Shown piece after piece: positions 1 to 7,075 of a stretch of 20,428 nucleotides of DNA. The DNA is from an uncultured Oscillospiraceae bacterium (GTDB lineage: Bacteria > Bacillota_A > Clostridia > Oscillospirales > Oscillospiraceae): NCBI GenBank assembly GCA_944387755.1, contig CALXGC010000080.1, positions 1 through 20,428 of the forward strand, given 5' to 3'. The stretch's first letter is position 1; each line of letters opens with the position of its first letter. The position numbers were made by a program, and so were the translations under genes. The notes below the pieces were generated by a model that saw only the letters and a list, made by a program, of their open reading frames with translations, was not told the DNA's origin and ran no database searches.

Positions 1-1
1 C

Positions 2-361
2 GACGTGGTGGTTGCCACTCCCGACATGATGGGCGTGGTGGGCCGCCTGGGTAAGCTGCTGGGCCCCAAGGGCCTGATGCCCTCCCCCAAGGCCGGCACC
101 GTCACCATGGACGTGACCAAGGCCGTCAATGAGATCAAAGCCGGTAAGGTGGAGTACCGTCTGGACAAGACCAACATCATCCACTGCCCCATCGGCAAGG
201 TCTCCTTCGGCGCGGAGAAGCTGGCTGAGAACTTCAACGCCATCATGGGCGCCATCGTGAAGGCCAAGCCCGCCGCCGCCAAGGGCCAGTATATCAAGAG
301 CTGCGTGGTGGCCTCCACCATGGGCCCCGGCATCAAGGTCAACGGCGCGAAGCTGATGTAA
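2..361 (+). CDS. rplA: 50S ribosomal protein L1, C-terminal half (5' end outside window)
   Basis: The reading frame is open from the window edge (position 2) to TAA at 359-361, giving 119 residues of a protein that is normally about 230 long. L1 binds 23S rRNA at the L1 stalk and helps E-site tRNA leave; in many bacteria it also represses its own operon by binding the mRNA. Family marks visible here are the loop [20 protein letters not shown] and, later, [11 protein letters not shown] and a C-terminal MGPGIKVN stretch. A strong hairpin terminator follows 15 bases after the stop, so this is the last gene of its transcript. The identity is clear; only the N-terminal half and the upstream partner (normally rplK) are missing from view. 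Confidence 0.97.
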   Translation, partial: DVVVATPDMMGVVGRLGKLLGPKGLMPSPKAGTVTMDVTKAVNEIKAGKVEYRLDKTNIIHCPIGKVSFGAEKLAENFNAIMGAIVKAKPAAAKGQYIKSCVVASTMGPGIKVNGAKLM

Positions 362-375
362 CCCCCCGTGAAAGA

Positions 376-407
376 GCGCGGCTCCCCCGGCGGAGCCGTG
401 CTTTTTT
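376..407 (+). terminator. Intrinsic terminator after rplA
   Basis: A 10-base-pair stem (376-385 with 392-401, one G-T pair) with a 6-base loop is followed directly by six T (402-407). It ends the ribosomal protein transcript before ireB. Confidence 0.9.
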
Positions 408-437
408 AAATTTTTGCTAAAATTTCAGACGCCGCCC

Positions 438-466
438 TTTACAGAATCCCCAATTTGGAGTAAACT
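438..466 (+). promoter_or_regulatory. Probable sigma-A promoter of ireB
   Basis: TTTACA at 438-443 (5 of 6 to the -35 consensus), a 17-base spacer, and TAAACT at 461-466 (4 of 6 to the -10). It lies between the rplA terminator and the ireB ribosome site, where a promoter is required. A short inverted repeat, AGCACAAGTGCT (468-479), covers the expected transcription start. Confidence 0.6.
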
Positions 467-497
467 AAGCACAAGTGCTCCACAGGAGGTGTTTTCG

Positions 498-749
498 ATG
501 GACGAGATGGACTATACCCGAAGGTTCCGGTTGGGCGACCAGCGGGATTTGGAGATCAAGGCGATTCTGGCCTCTGTATACCAGGCGCTTCAGGAGAAGG
601 GCTATAACCCGGTCAATCAAATCGTCGGCTACATCCTCTCCGAGGACCCCACCTACATCACCAACCACAACAACGCCCGCGCCCTCATCCGCAAGGTGGA
701 CCGGGACGAGCTGCTCCAGACGCTGGTGAAATATTATCTGACCCACTGA
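498..749 (+). CDS. ireB: IreB family regulatory phosphoprotein (UPF0297)
   Basis: 83 residues, the normal size for this family. The core EKGYNPVNQIVGYILSEDP, then YITNHNNARALIR and RDELL, is the family signature. In Enterococcus faecalis IreB is a substrate of the IreK Ser/Thr kinase and IreP phosphatase and acts negatively on cephalosporin resistance; the role in Clostridia is by homology only. ATG 498 is chosen because an AGGAGGT site (484-490) lies 7 bases upstream; the open frame extends back to 414, but that stretch covers the promoter. Of the two N-terminal threonines I recall being phosphorylated in E. faecalis (T4, T7), only the T7 position is present (M4, T7). The gene stands alone between its own promoter and terminator, not next to alaS or ruvX as in many Firmicutes. 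Confidence 0.93.
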   Translation: MDEMDYTRRFRLGDQRDLEIKAILASVYQALQEKGYNPVNQIVGYILSEDPTYITNHNNARALIRKVDRDELLQTLVKYYLTH

Positions 750-757
750 GACGCACG

Positions 758-789
758 CGGCCCGCTGGTGTTCCAGCGGGCCGTTTTTT
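758..789 (+). terminator. Intrinsic terminator after ireB
   Basis: A perfect 11-base-pair stem (758-768 with 773-783), loop of 4, then six T (784-789). It begins 8 bases after the ireB stop and makes ireB monocistronic. Confidence 0.93.
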
Positions 790-822
790 CGAAAAAACGA
801 AGACAAATTGTGAGGATATTTT

Positions 823-1266
823 ATGTATATTCTGGTCAGCGCCTGTCTGTTGGGGACCCCCTGCCGGTATGACGGGGCCTCCAAAAAACATCCCGCCCTG
901 GACCGCCTGACGGCCCAGGGCCACGTCCTGGTCCCCGTGTGCCCGGAGGCGTTGGGCGGCCTGCCCACCCCGCGCCCTCCGGCGGAGCGCCAAAGGGACG
1001 GCCGGGTGGTGAACCGGGAGGGCCGGGACGTGACGGCGGAGTACCGCGCCGGAGCGGAGCAGGCCCTGAAAATCGCCCAGATATATGGCTGTACCTGCGC
1101 GGTGCTGAAGGAGCGCTCCCCCTCCTGCGGGTCCGGGCAGGTGTACGATGGGAGCTTTTCCGGAAAACTGATTCCGGGCTCCGGCGTGGCGGCGGAGCGG
1201 CTGGAGGGCTGCGGAGTCGCCGTGTATGGGGAGTCGCAGATTGAGCTTTTGCTGGAACAGCGATAA
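823..1266 (+). CDS. DUF523 / TudS-type [4Fe-4S] thiouracil desulfidase-like protein
   Basis: 147 residues, full length for DUF523. The N-terminal VSACLLGTPCRYDG motif, a VPVCPEALGG motif and a KERSPSCG motif are the family hallmarks. Members such as TudS carry a [4Fe-4S] cluster held by three cysteines, and its free iron removes sulfur from 2- or 4-thiouracil; C8, C40 and C102 are the likely ligands here. The probable role is desulfuration of a thiolated base or nucleoside in the cytoplasm. The exact substrate cannot be read from sequence, since DUF523 contains several subtypes and some are fused to DUF1722 (this one is stand-alone). ATG 823 has a modest GAGGAT site 5 bases upstream. I see no convincing promoter in the 33 bases after the ireB terminator. 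A hairpin follows the stop. Confidence 0.88.
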   Translation: MYILVSACLLGTPCRYDGASKKHPALDRLTAQGHVLVPVCPEALGGLPTPRPPAERQRDGRVVNREGRDVTAEYRAGAEQALKIAQIYGCTCAVLKERSPSCGSGQVYDGSFSGKLIPGSGVAAERLEGCGVAVYGESQIELLLEQR

Positions 1267-1270
1267 AAAA

Positions 1271-1313
1271 CCGTCCGCCGGGTTTTTCGTCCCCGGCGGG
1301 CGGTTGCTATTTT
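1271..1313 (+). terminator. Terminator-like hairpin after the DUF523 gene
   Basis: A 12-base-pair stem (1271-1282 with 1292-1303, one T-G pair) starts 4 bases after the stop. The T-tract is interrupted (TTGCTATTTT), so efficiency is uncertain. The six A before the stem would make a T-tract for minus-strand transcripts. The tail overlaps the -35 box of the next promoter. Confidence 0.7.
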
Positions 1314-1332
1314 GAAAGAGCTATGGTATACT
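1304..1332 (+). promoter_or_regulatory. Probable extended -10 promoter of the shikimate-kinase-like gene
   Basis: TTGCTA at 1304-1309, a 17-base spacer ending in TGG, and TATACT at 1327-1332 (5 of 6). The TG one base before the -10 makes it an extended -10 promoter. It lies inside the upstream open frame and so argues for the GTG start at 1372. Confidence 0.7.
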
Positions 1333-1371
1333 CTGCTTTGTTATAGATTTCACAAGGAGAGGGAGAAGAAT

Positions 1372-1899
1372 GTGGGCTGCGTTACGCTGATTGGAATGCC
1401 GGGTTCGGGGAAAAGTACGGTGGGCGTCCTGGCGGCAAAGGCGCTGGGATATGGTTTTTTAGACACGGATTTGGTGATTCAGCAGCGGGAGGGGGCCCTG
1501 CTTCAGGAGATCCTGGACCGGAAGGGCGTGTCCTATTTTCTGGACGCCGAGGAGCGGGCGGTGCGGTCGGTGCAGTGCGACCGGTATGTGATTGCCCCCG
1601 GCGGCAGCGTGGTCTGCCGGGAGAGCGCCATAGCCCACCTGAAGGCCATGGGACCTGTGATCTATCTCCGCGTCCCGCTGGAGGAGCTGAAGGCCCGTAT
1701 TCACAACCTGGACTCCCGTGGCATCGCTCTGGAGCCGGGACAGGACCTGGAGGATATTTTTGTGCTCCGCGCCCCCCTGTATGAACAGTACGCCGACGGG
1801 ACGGTGGACGCGCCGCCGGGTCAGACGCTGGCGGAGACCGTCTCCCTGACGCTGGCGTGTCTGGCACGCCTGACGGCTGGAGAGGCGGAGCCACAATGA
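1372..1899 (+). CDS. Shikimate-kinase-like P-loop kinase
   Basis: 175 residues from GTG 1372, the size of a shikimate kinase. Visible parts: Walker [10 protein letters not shown] (8-16), the DTD motif (31-33), a GGS turn (77-79) and a C-terminal [10 protein letters not shown] stretch typical of the adenine-binding end of AroK. AroK phosphorylates shikimate in chorismate synthesis. The Arg that should follow Phe at position 57 is Leu (FLDAEE), the third Gly of the GGG motif is Ser, and the lid reads SRGIAL rather than the usual RPLL, so the real substrate is uncertain. GTG 1372 is preferred over the upstream frame because AAGGAG lies at 1354-1359 and a promoter fills the region before it. No other aro gene is nearby. 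The stop TGA overlaps a possible ATG of the helicase (ATGA, 1896-1899). Confidence 0.75.
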   Translation: MGCVTLIGMPGSGKSTVGVLAAKALGYGFLDTDLVIQQREGALLQEILDRKGVSYFLDAEERAVRSVQCDRYVIAPGGSVVCRESAIAHLKAMGPVIYLRVPLEELKARIHNLDSRGIALEPGQDLEDIFVLRAPLYEQYADGTVDAPPGQTLAETVSLTLACLARLTAGEAEPQ

Positions 1900-1916
1900 A
1901 AAGAAGGAAGAACGAC

Positions 1917-3623
1917 ATGACGTTTCAAGCGCTGGGGCTGAGCGCCCCAATTTTGACTGCTCTTCAGGAGCAGGGATATGAACAGCCCTCCCCCATCCAG
2001 GAGAAGGCCATTCCGCCCGCCCTGGCCGGGCGGGACGTTCTGGGCTGCGCCCAGACGGGCACGGGAAAGACCTGCGCCTTTGCCGCCCCCATTTTGCAGC
2101 GGCTGAGCGCCGTACGCCGGCGGGAGCACGCCCTGCGGGCGCTGATTCTCACCCCCACCAGAGAGCTGGCCATCCAAATCGGCGAGAGCTTCGCCGCCTA
2201 CGGCCGGCACCTGCCCCTGCGGCACGCCGTTATTTTCGGCGGCGTGGGACAGAATCCCCAGGTGGAGGCGCTGGGCCGGGGCGTGGACATCCTGGTGGCC
2301 ACGCCGGGACGGCTGATGGATTTGCACCAGCAGGGCTTTGTGGACCTGGACCGGCTGGAGATTTTTGTGCTGGACGAGGCCGACCGTATGCTGGACATGG
2401 GCTTTATCCACGACGTGAAGAAGATTTTGCAGTGGCTGCCTCAGAAAAAGCAGACCATGCTCTTCTCCGCGACCATGCCCCCGGAGATTGCGGAACTGGT
2501 GAACTCCCTGCTGAAAAATCCGGCGCGGGTGGCGGGGGACCCCGTCTCCTCCCCTGTGGAGGCCATCCGCCAGTCCGTCTGCTTTGTGGATAAGAACAAC
2601 AAGACCAAGCTGCTGGCCCACCTCATCGGCCGGCTGGAGGTCAAAAACGCCCTGGTGTTTACCCGCACCAAGCACGGCGCCAATAAAGTGGCCAGAGATC
2701 TGGATAAGCTGGGCATCGCCGCCGCCGCCATCCACGGCAACAAGAGCCAGACCGCCCGGCAGCAGGCCCTGGCAGATTTTAAGGCGGGCAGGATTCAGTG
2801 CCTGGTGGCCACGGACATCGCGGCCAGAGGGCTGGATATTGAGGAGCTCTCCCATGTATTTAACTATAACCTCCCCGAGGTGCCGGAGACCTATGTCCAC
2901 CGCATCGGCCGCACCGGCCGGGCTGGAAGGGGAGGGACGGCGGTCTCCTTCTGCGACTTTGGGGAGAAGCCTCTGCTGAAGGAGATTGAGAAGCTCCTGG
3001 GCCGTCCGGTGCCGGTGATGGAGGACCACCCCTATCCCATGGTGGTGCTGGAGGCCCCAAAGCGGGACAAGAACGGCCGGATTGTCCGCGAGGAGGACGC
3101 GGAGGCCCGCGCCGCGGCCAGGGAGCGCCGCGTGCAGGAGGCCGGACGGACGGCCGCAAAGGCGCAGAAAAAGGGCGGGGAGCCGGCGCGCAGTCCGGAA
3201 CCCGCCCCCAAGGCAGAGCCGGCGCGCCGCCCCAAGCTCACCCGTCCGGGCGTCCGCATGGACACCGGAAGCGCCCTGCCCCGCACGGAATTTGACCGGC
3301 CGGACCCCCTGGCCGGAGACCATATTATGGACGCCACCGCCCGCCTGCTGGCCCCCCGCAAGAGCGTTCTGAACCGGGAGAGCGCCGGCCGCCGGAGCCG
3401 CCGGAAAAAGGAGCGGACGGCGGAGCCCCAGCCCCGCGGCGCCGGGGAGGAAAAGGGCGGGACGAAGAAGCGGGAACAGGCCGTCCGCGCCGCCTCCCGG
3501 AAAAACCGCTCCAGCGGACGCAGAGGCGGGCCGCGGGGACCGGTTGAGCCCATGAAGTCCAACCGCACCAAGGATTCCACCGAGCAGCACAGCTTGATGA
3601 AGCCCTACTACCTGGACGACTGA
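1917..3623 (+). CDS. DEAD-box ATP-dependent RNA helicase, RhlE-like
   Basis: 568 residues. All helicase motifs are present in order: Q motif (Q28), AQTGTGKT (45-52), PTRELA, TPGR, DEAD (153-156), SAT (184-186), [20 protein letters not shown] and HRIGRTGR (328-335). Such enzymes unwind short RNA duplexes in ribosome assembly or mRNA decay. After about residue 360 comes a tail of some 200 residues rich in Arg, Lys, Ala, Pro and Glu, probably disordered and RNA-binding, which ends in an acidic PYYLDD. ATG 1917 is chosen because AAGGAAG lies 6 bases upstream and family members begin close to the MTF-aLGL block; ATG 1896, overlapping the previous stop, is a serious alternative (+7 residues). It is probably co-transcribed with the kinase-like gene. 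RhlE versus CshA subfamily is not settled. Confidence 0.92.
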   Translation: MTFQALGLSAPILTALQEQGYEQPSPIQEKAIPPALAGRDVLGCAQTGTGKTCAFAAPILQRLSAVRRREHALRALILTPTRELAIQIGESFAAYGRHLPLRHAVIFGGVGQNPQVEALGRGVDILVATPGRLMDLHQQGFVDLDRLEIFVLDEADRMLDMGFIHDVKKILQWLPQKKQTMLFSATMPPEIAELVNSLLKNPARVAGDPVSSPVEAIRQSVCFVDKNNKTKLLAHLIGRLEVKNALVFTRTKHGANKVARDLDKLGIAAAAIHGNKSQTARQQALADFKAGRIQCLVATDIAARGLDIEELSHVFNYNLPEVPETYVHRIGRTGRAGRGGTAVSFCDFGEKPLLKEIEKLLGRPVPVMEDHPYPMVVLEAPKRDKNGRIVREEDAEARAAARERRVQEAGRTAAKAQKKGGEPARSPEPAPKAEPARRPKLTRPGVRMDTGSALPRTEFDRPDPLAGDHIMDATARLLAPRKSVLNRESAGRRSRRKKERTAEPQPRGAGEEKGGTKKREQAVRAASRKNRSSGRRGGPRGPVEPMKSNRTKDSTEQHSLMKPYYLDD

Positions 3624-3650
3624 CAGACATGTCATCGCATACTCTTCTGC

Positions 3651-3680
3651 GTGTTCCCGCCCCGCGGGGGACGGGAACGC
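3651..3680 (+). other. GC-rich hairpin in the leader of the CoA-transferase gene
   Basis: Bases 3651-3663 pair with 3667-3680 (core GTTCCCG with CGGGAAC, plus four C-G pairs around one bulge). The following bases are A-rich (CAGAGAAAAAAG), so it is not a plus-strand intrinsic terminator. It ends 18 bases before the GGAGGG ribosome site and may stabilise or regulate the leader. Confidence 0.55.
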
Positions 3681-3712
3681 CAGAGAAAAAAGAAAAACGG
3701 AGGGAATTGAAA

Positions 3713-5056
3713 ATGGACTATCAGGCAATGTACCAGCAGAAGCTGACCACCCCGGAAGAGGCGGTCAAGGCGGTCAAGTCCGGCGACTGGGTGGACTACA
3801 CCTGGTGCACCAACCATCCGGTGGCCCTGGACAAGGCTCTGGCGGCCCGGAAGGACGAGCTCACCGACGTCAAGGTCCGGGGCGGCGTCACCATGTGGAT
3901 GCCGGAGATCGCCAAGGCGGAGGACGCCGGGGAGCACTTCACCTGGCACTCCTGGCACTGCAGCGGCATTGACCGGAAGATCATCGGCAAGGGAATGGGC
4001 TACTTCAGCCCCATGCGCTACTCGGAGCTGCCCCGGTTCTACCGGGAGAGCCTGCAGCCGGTGGACGTGGTCATGGTCCAGACGACGCCTATGGACGCCC
4101 ACGGAAACTTCAACTTCGGTCTGGCCGCCTCCCACCTGGCGGACATGATGTCCCGCGCCAAGTGCATTATTGTGGAGGTAAACAAGAATATGCCCTGGGT
4201 CTACGGCCTCACCGGCACGGAGATCAACATCCAGGACGTGACCTATGTGGTGGAGGGGGACAACCCCCCTGTGGCCCAGCTGGGCGGCGGCGGCGCGCCC
4301 ACCGAGGTGGACAAAGCTGTGGCCAACCTGGTTGTGCCTGAGATTCCCAACGGCGCCTGCCTCCAGCTGGGCATCGGCGGAATGCCCAACACCATCGGCG
4401 CCATGATCGCCCAGTCCGACCTGAAGGACCTGTCCGTCCACACGGAGATGTACGTAGACGGCTTTGTGGACATCGCCGCCGCCGGGAAGATCACCGGCCG
4501 CCAGAAGAAGCTGGACAAGGGCCGCCAGGTGTTCGCCTTCGCCGCCGGCACCCAGAAGCTGTACGACTATGTGAACCGCAATCCCGACGTCATGGGCGCC
4601 CCTGTGGACTATACCAACGACGTGCGGGTCATCGGGCAGATCGACAACTTCATCTCCATCAACAACGCGGTGGACCTGGACCTGTTCGGCCAGGTGAACG
4701 CGGAGTCCGCCGGCCTGAAGCACATCTCCGGCACCGGCGGCCAGCTGGACTTTGTGATGGGCGCCTACCTGTCCAAGGGCGGCAAGAGCTTCATCTGCCT
4801 GTCCTCCACCATGACCGGCAAGGACGGCAGCCTGAAGAGCCGCATCGTGCCCACCCTCACCAACGGCTCCATCTGCACGGACCCCCGTTCCTGCGTCCAC
4901 TACCTGGTCACGGAGTACGGCATGGTCAACCTGAAGGGCCTGTCCACCTGGGAGCGGGCGGAGGCCATCATCTCCATCGCCCACCCCGACTTCCGGGAGG
5001 AGCTCATCCAGAGCGCGGAGAAAATGCACATCTGGCGCAGAAGCAACAAGAAGTAA
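3713..5056 (+). CDS. Butyryl-CoA:acetate CoA-transferase (acetyl-CoA hydrolase/transferase family)
   Basis: 447 residues, full length. The enzyme would move CoA from butyryl-CoA (or 4-hydroxybutyryl-CoA) to acetate, releasing butyrate in the cytoplasm. The protein follows the Roseburia-type But sequence as I remember it: [13 protein letters not shown], the [12 protein letters not shown] block with catalytic Glu at E245, [37 protein letters not shown], and a C-terminal [12 protein letters not shown] plus a MHIWRR ending. 4-hydroxybutyrate CoA-transferases (Cat2/AbfT) are close relatives, so substrate preference is inferred. ATG 3713 has GGAGGG (3699-3704) 8 bases upstream; the open frame back to 3629 runs through the leader hairpin and is unlikely to be translated. 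No other butyrate-pathway gene is adjacent. A two-way terminator follows. Confidence 0.9.
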   Translation: MDYQAMYQQKLTTPEEAVKAVKSGDWVDYTWCTNHPVALDKALAARKDELTDVKVRGGVTMWMPEIAKAEDAGEHFTWHSWHCSGIDRKIIGKGMGYFSPMRYSELPRFYRESLQPVDVVMVQTTPMDAHGNFNFGLAASHLADMMSRAKCIIVEVNKNMPWVYGLTGTEINIQDVTYVVEGDNPPVAQLGGGGAPTEVDKAVANLVVPEIPNGACLQLGIGGMPNTIGAMIAQSDLKDLSVHTEMYVDGFVDIAAAGKITGRQKKLDKGRQVFAFAAGTQKLYDYVNRNPDVMGAPVDYTNDVRVIGQIDNFISINNAVDLDLFGQVNAESAGLKHISGTGGQLDFVMGAYLSKGGKSFICLSSTMTGKDGSLKSRIVPTLTNGSICTDPRSCVHYLVTEYGMVNLKGLSTWERAEAIISIAHPDFREELIQSAEKMHIWRRSNKK

Positions 5057-5059
5057 AAA

Positions 5060-5098
5060 AATCCCAGCCCGTTTTCACGCGGGCTGGGATTTCTTATT
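5060..5098. terminator. Bidirectional terminator between convergent genes
   Basis: A perfect 12-base-pair stem (5060-5071 with 5080-5091). On the plus strand it is followed by TTCTTATT; on the minus strand by an uninterrupted T7. It ends the CoA-transferase and, 2 bases after its stop codon, the small minus-strand gene. Confidence 0.92.
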
Positions 5099-5258
5099 CC
5101 TCCAGCGACCAGAGAAAGTTCTCCAGCTTCAGGCGGCTCCCCACCGTGGTCCCCTCCGGCAGAAGGAACATGGTGATGGAGTGGGGCTGGCCCTGGTCGG
5201 AGACCAGCTCGGCATAGTCCCCCTGAATGGCGGCGACGGTGTAGAAAATCGGCTCCAA
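5094..5258 (-). CDS. Small DUF3006-like protein (about 54 residues)
   Basis: A short open frame too small for usual cut-offs. From TTG (5258-5256) it reads MEPIFYTVAAIQGDYAEL, then VSDQGQ, FLLPEGTTVGSRLKLEN and a SLEE end. The arrangement IxGDYAxL ... LLPEGxxxGxxL resembles DUF3006, a small family of unknown function; I infer this from memory of the pattern. A GGGGGGA ribosome site lies 6 bases before the TTG; a GTG at 5264-5262 is the alternative start but sits 1 base from that site. The gene begins 18 bases after the stop of the EFR1 ferredoxin gene and its stop sits 2 bases before a T7 terminator, so it looks like the last gene of that operon. The function is unknown. Confidence 0.6.
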   Translation of the reverse strand: MEPIFYTVAAIQGDYAELVSDQGQPHSITMFLLPEGTTVGSRLKLENFLWSLEE

Positions 5259-5276
5259 ATGCACGTCCCCCCGCTC

Positions 5277-6020
5277 TTATACGAAGGTCTCCACCGGCCG
5301 GCGGGCGGAGAAATGTTCCGTCAGCCGGGCAGACAGGGCGGAGGAGTTAAAGCCCAGAGCGCCCACGGGACAGCGGGCCACGCAGGACATGCAGCTGATG
5401 CACCTGCCGTCGTCCCACATCAGAGTCTTGGGGTCCATGGCTCCGGTGGGGCAGGCCTTGGCGCAGAAGCCGCAGCCCATGCAGATGTCCCAGTCCCGGT
5501 CCTTTTTCACCGGCACGGCCGCCTTGGGGGCGGGGGAGGGGTTGCCGGGCACCTCGGCCTCCTGCCAGCCGGGCTGGGCCAGTTTTTCCTGGACCTGCCG
5601 CACAAATTCTTTCAAAGCGGCCATATCCTCCCCGTCCGGGCGGTTCGCCCCCAGAGTGGGGGCGAAGATATGGGGGGTGACGACGGCGGCCGCCCCCGCG
5701 CAGCGGAAGCCCCGCTGGTTCATCTCCCGCTTCATCTGGGCCAGGGTATCGTCATAGTGGCGGTTGCCATAGGCGGCCAGAAGGATACAGGCCGTATTCT
5801 CTCCCCTCAGTCCGTCCAGCAGTCCCGGCACCGCCGGCCGCTGGCCGGCGTATACGGGCAGCGCCAGAACCAGCAGCTCTCCGGCGGAGCACTGCCTCTC
5901 CCGCCGGCCCGGCCCGGCGAGCTCCAAAATTTCCCCGCCTCCCAGCAGGCCGCAGACGGCCTCCAGGGCCCGCCGTGTGCCGCCGGTGGGGCTGAAACAG
6001 GCTCCTGTGACAGCGTGCAT
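5277..6020 (-). CDS. EFR1 family ferredoxin: flavodoxin-like domain plus two [4Fe-4S] clusters
   Basis: 247 residues. The N-terminal part is flavodoxin-like: SPTGGTRRA (10-18) is the FMN phosphate loop, followed by LPVYAGQRP and AAYGNRHYDD. The C-terminal part holds two ferredoxin motifs: C180, C183, C186, C190 and C207, C210, C213, C217, each ending CP. Such EFR1 proteins are cytoplasmic electron carriers common in gut Clostridia; the partner enzyme is unknown. The ATG at 6020 has GGGAGGA 6 bases upstream. The flavodoxin part is shorter than a free flavodoxin but normal for this fusion. It is followed by the small DUF3006-like gene. Upstream, rfbA is closed by a hairpin, so this gene likely has its own start between 6021 and 6046, though no convincing promoter boxes are visible there. 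Confidence 0.87.
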   Translation of the reverse strand: MHAVTGACFSPTGGTRRALEAVCGLLGGGEILELAGPGRRERQCSAGELLVLALPVYAGQRPAVPGLLDGLRGENTACILLAAYGNRHYDDTLAQMKREMNQRGFRCAGAAAVVTPHIFAPTLGANRPDGEDMAALKEFVRQVQEKLAQPGWQEAEVPGNPSPAPKAAVPVKKDRDWDICMGCGFCAKACPTGAMDPKTLMWDDGRCISCMSCVARCPVGALGFNSSALSARLTEHFSARRPVETFV

Positions 6021-6046
6021 AAAAATCCTCCCTTTTTTCTGTTTTG

Positions 6047-6076
6047 TGTGAAAAGAGGGGGCCGCAGCCCCCTCTT
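6047..6076 (-). terminator. Terminator of rfbA (minus strand)
   Basis: A 10-base-pair stem (6076-6067 with 6062-6053) with a 4-base loop starts 10 bases after the rfbA stop. On the minus strand it is followed by TTTTCACAC: a short T-tract, so moderate strength. Confidence 0.7.
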
Positions 6077-6086
6077 CTGACGTGTG

Positions 6087-6944
6087 TTACAGGCACTGGA
6101 GATATTTTCCGTAGAGCGTCATGCTCAACTCGTCTCCAATGGCGTGGACGTGGCTGGCAGTGATCCAGCCCTCCTGAAGGCCCAGCTCCTCCAGACAGCC
6201 CACATACCGCCCCGTCTCATCCTGAATCTCCTTGATGGTCTGTCCGGCGGTGAGAAGGCTGTCCGCGGTTCCGGCGTCCAGCCAGGTGAAGTCCTTCTCC
6301 AGGGGGATAACCTGAAGCTGGCCCCGGCGCAGGTACTCCAGGTTGACGTCGGTGATCTCCAGCTCTCCTCTGGGGGAGGGCTTTAAAGCGCCCGCAATCT
6401 CCATGACCTGATTGTCATAGAAATACAGTCCGGGGATGATATAGTTGGACTTGGGGCGGCGGGGCTTTTCCTCGATGGAGATGGCCCGGCCGCTGCCGTC
6501 GAACTCCACCACGCCGAAGGGGCGGGGGTCCTCCACCCAGTATCCGAACACCGTGGCGCCGGAGGGGGCGGCGGCGGCTTTTTTCAGGGTCCGGCCCAGG
6601 GAGGGGGCGTAGAAAATGTTGTCTCCCAGCACCAGGCAGACCCGGTCCGTCCCAACGAAGTCCCGGCCGATGAGCAGCGCGTCGGCAATGCCCCGCGCCA
6701 CGGGCTGTTCCGCGTAGGTGATCTGAAGGCCGTACTGGCTGCCGTCGCCCAGCAGAGCCCGGAAGGTGTTGGTTTCCTCCGGCGGGACAATGACCAGAAT
6801 GTCCGAAATGCCGGCCTGCATCAGAACTGCGATGGGGTAATAAATCAGGGGCTTATCATAGACCGGCAGAAGGGGCTTGCACACCGGCTTGGTCATGGGG
6901 TAGAGGCGGGTCCCTTTGCCCGCGGCGAGTACGATACCTTTCAC
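6087..6944 (-). CDS. rfbA: Glucose-1-phosphate thymidylyltransferase
   Basis: 285 residues, full length for the short RmlA type. It makes dTDP-glucose from glucose-1-phosphate and dTTP, the first step of dTDP-rhamnose and related sugars. Visible: nucleotide-binding GIVLAAGKGTRLYPMT (3-18), KPLLPVYDKPLIYYP, LGDNIFY with the metal-binding Asp, SIEEKP, YFYDNQV and GELEITDVN, and a WLDAGT block near the end. The start is GTG (6944-6942) with AGGAGG 5 bases upstream. The gene has its own promoter and terminator and no rfbB, rfbC or rfbD beside it, so the rest of the pathway must lie elsewhere or the product is used differently. Confidence 0.95.
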   Translation of the reverse strand: MKGIVLAAGKGTRLYPMTKPVCKPLLPVYDKPLIYYPIAVLMQAGISDILVIVPPEETNTFRALLGDGSQYGLQITYAEQPVARGIADALLIGRDFVGTDRVCLVLGDNIFYAPSLGRTLKKAAAAPSGATVFGYWVEDPRPFGVVEFDGSGRAISIEEKPRRPKSNYIIPGLYFYDNQVMEIAGALKPSPRGELEITDVNLEYLRRGQLQVIPLEKDFTWLDAGTADSLLTAGQTIKEIQDETGRYVGCLEELGLQEGWITASHVHAIGDELSMTLYGKYLQCL

Positions 6945-6998
6945 AGCATCCTCCTGTTTGTTCCTCGTGTACGGTTCCGTCTGTTTCTCTGCAAAAGT

Positions 6999-7027
6999 AC
7001 TATACCATGGGGCACAACCCTTTTCAA
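6999..7027 (-). promoter_or_regulatory. Promoter of rfbA
   Basis: On the minus strand: TTGAAA (7027-7022), a 17-base spacer ending ATGG, and TATAGT (7004-6999). Near-consensus -35, 5 of 6 at the -10, with an extended TG. It lies about 55 bases upstream of the rfbA GTG. Confidence 0.8.
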
Positions 7028-7075
7028 GTGAATTTCTGTGAAGGGTTTATGAACTTCGCCGGCCGGCGGTCCGGC

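Noticed and set aside
414..497. N-terminal extension of ireB to 414
   Set aside because: The stretch holds the promoter and the sequence after the rplA terminator; the family starts at the ATG behind AGGAGGT.
1821..3728. A 635-codon open frame on the minus strand opposite the helicase
   Set aside because: It lies antisense to a clear DEAD-box gene, has low-complexity composition and no family motif; it is a by-product of GC-rich third codon positions.
3632..5029. A 465-codon minus-strand frame opposite the CoA-transferase
   Set aside because: Same codon-bias shadow; rich in Val, Gly, His and Leu with no recognisable domain.
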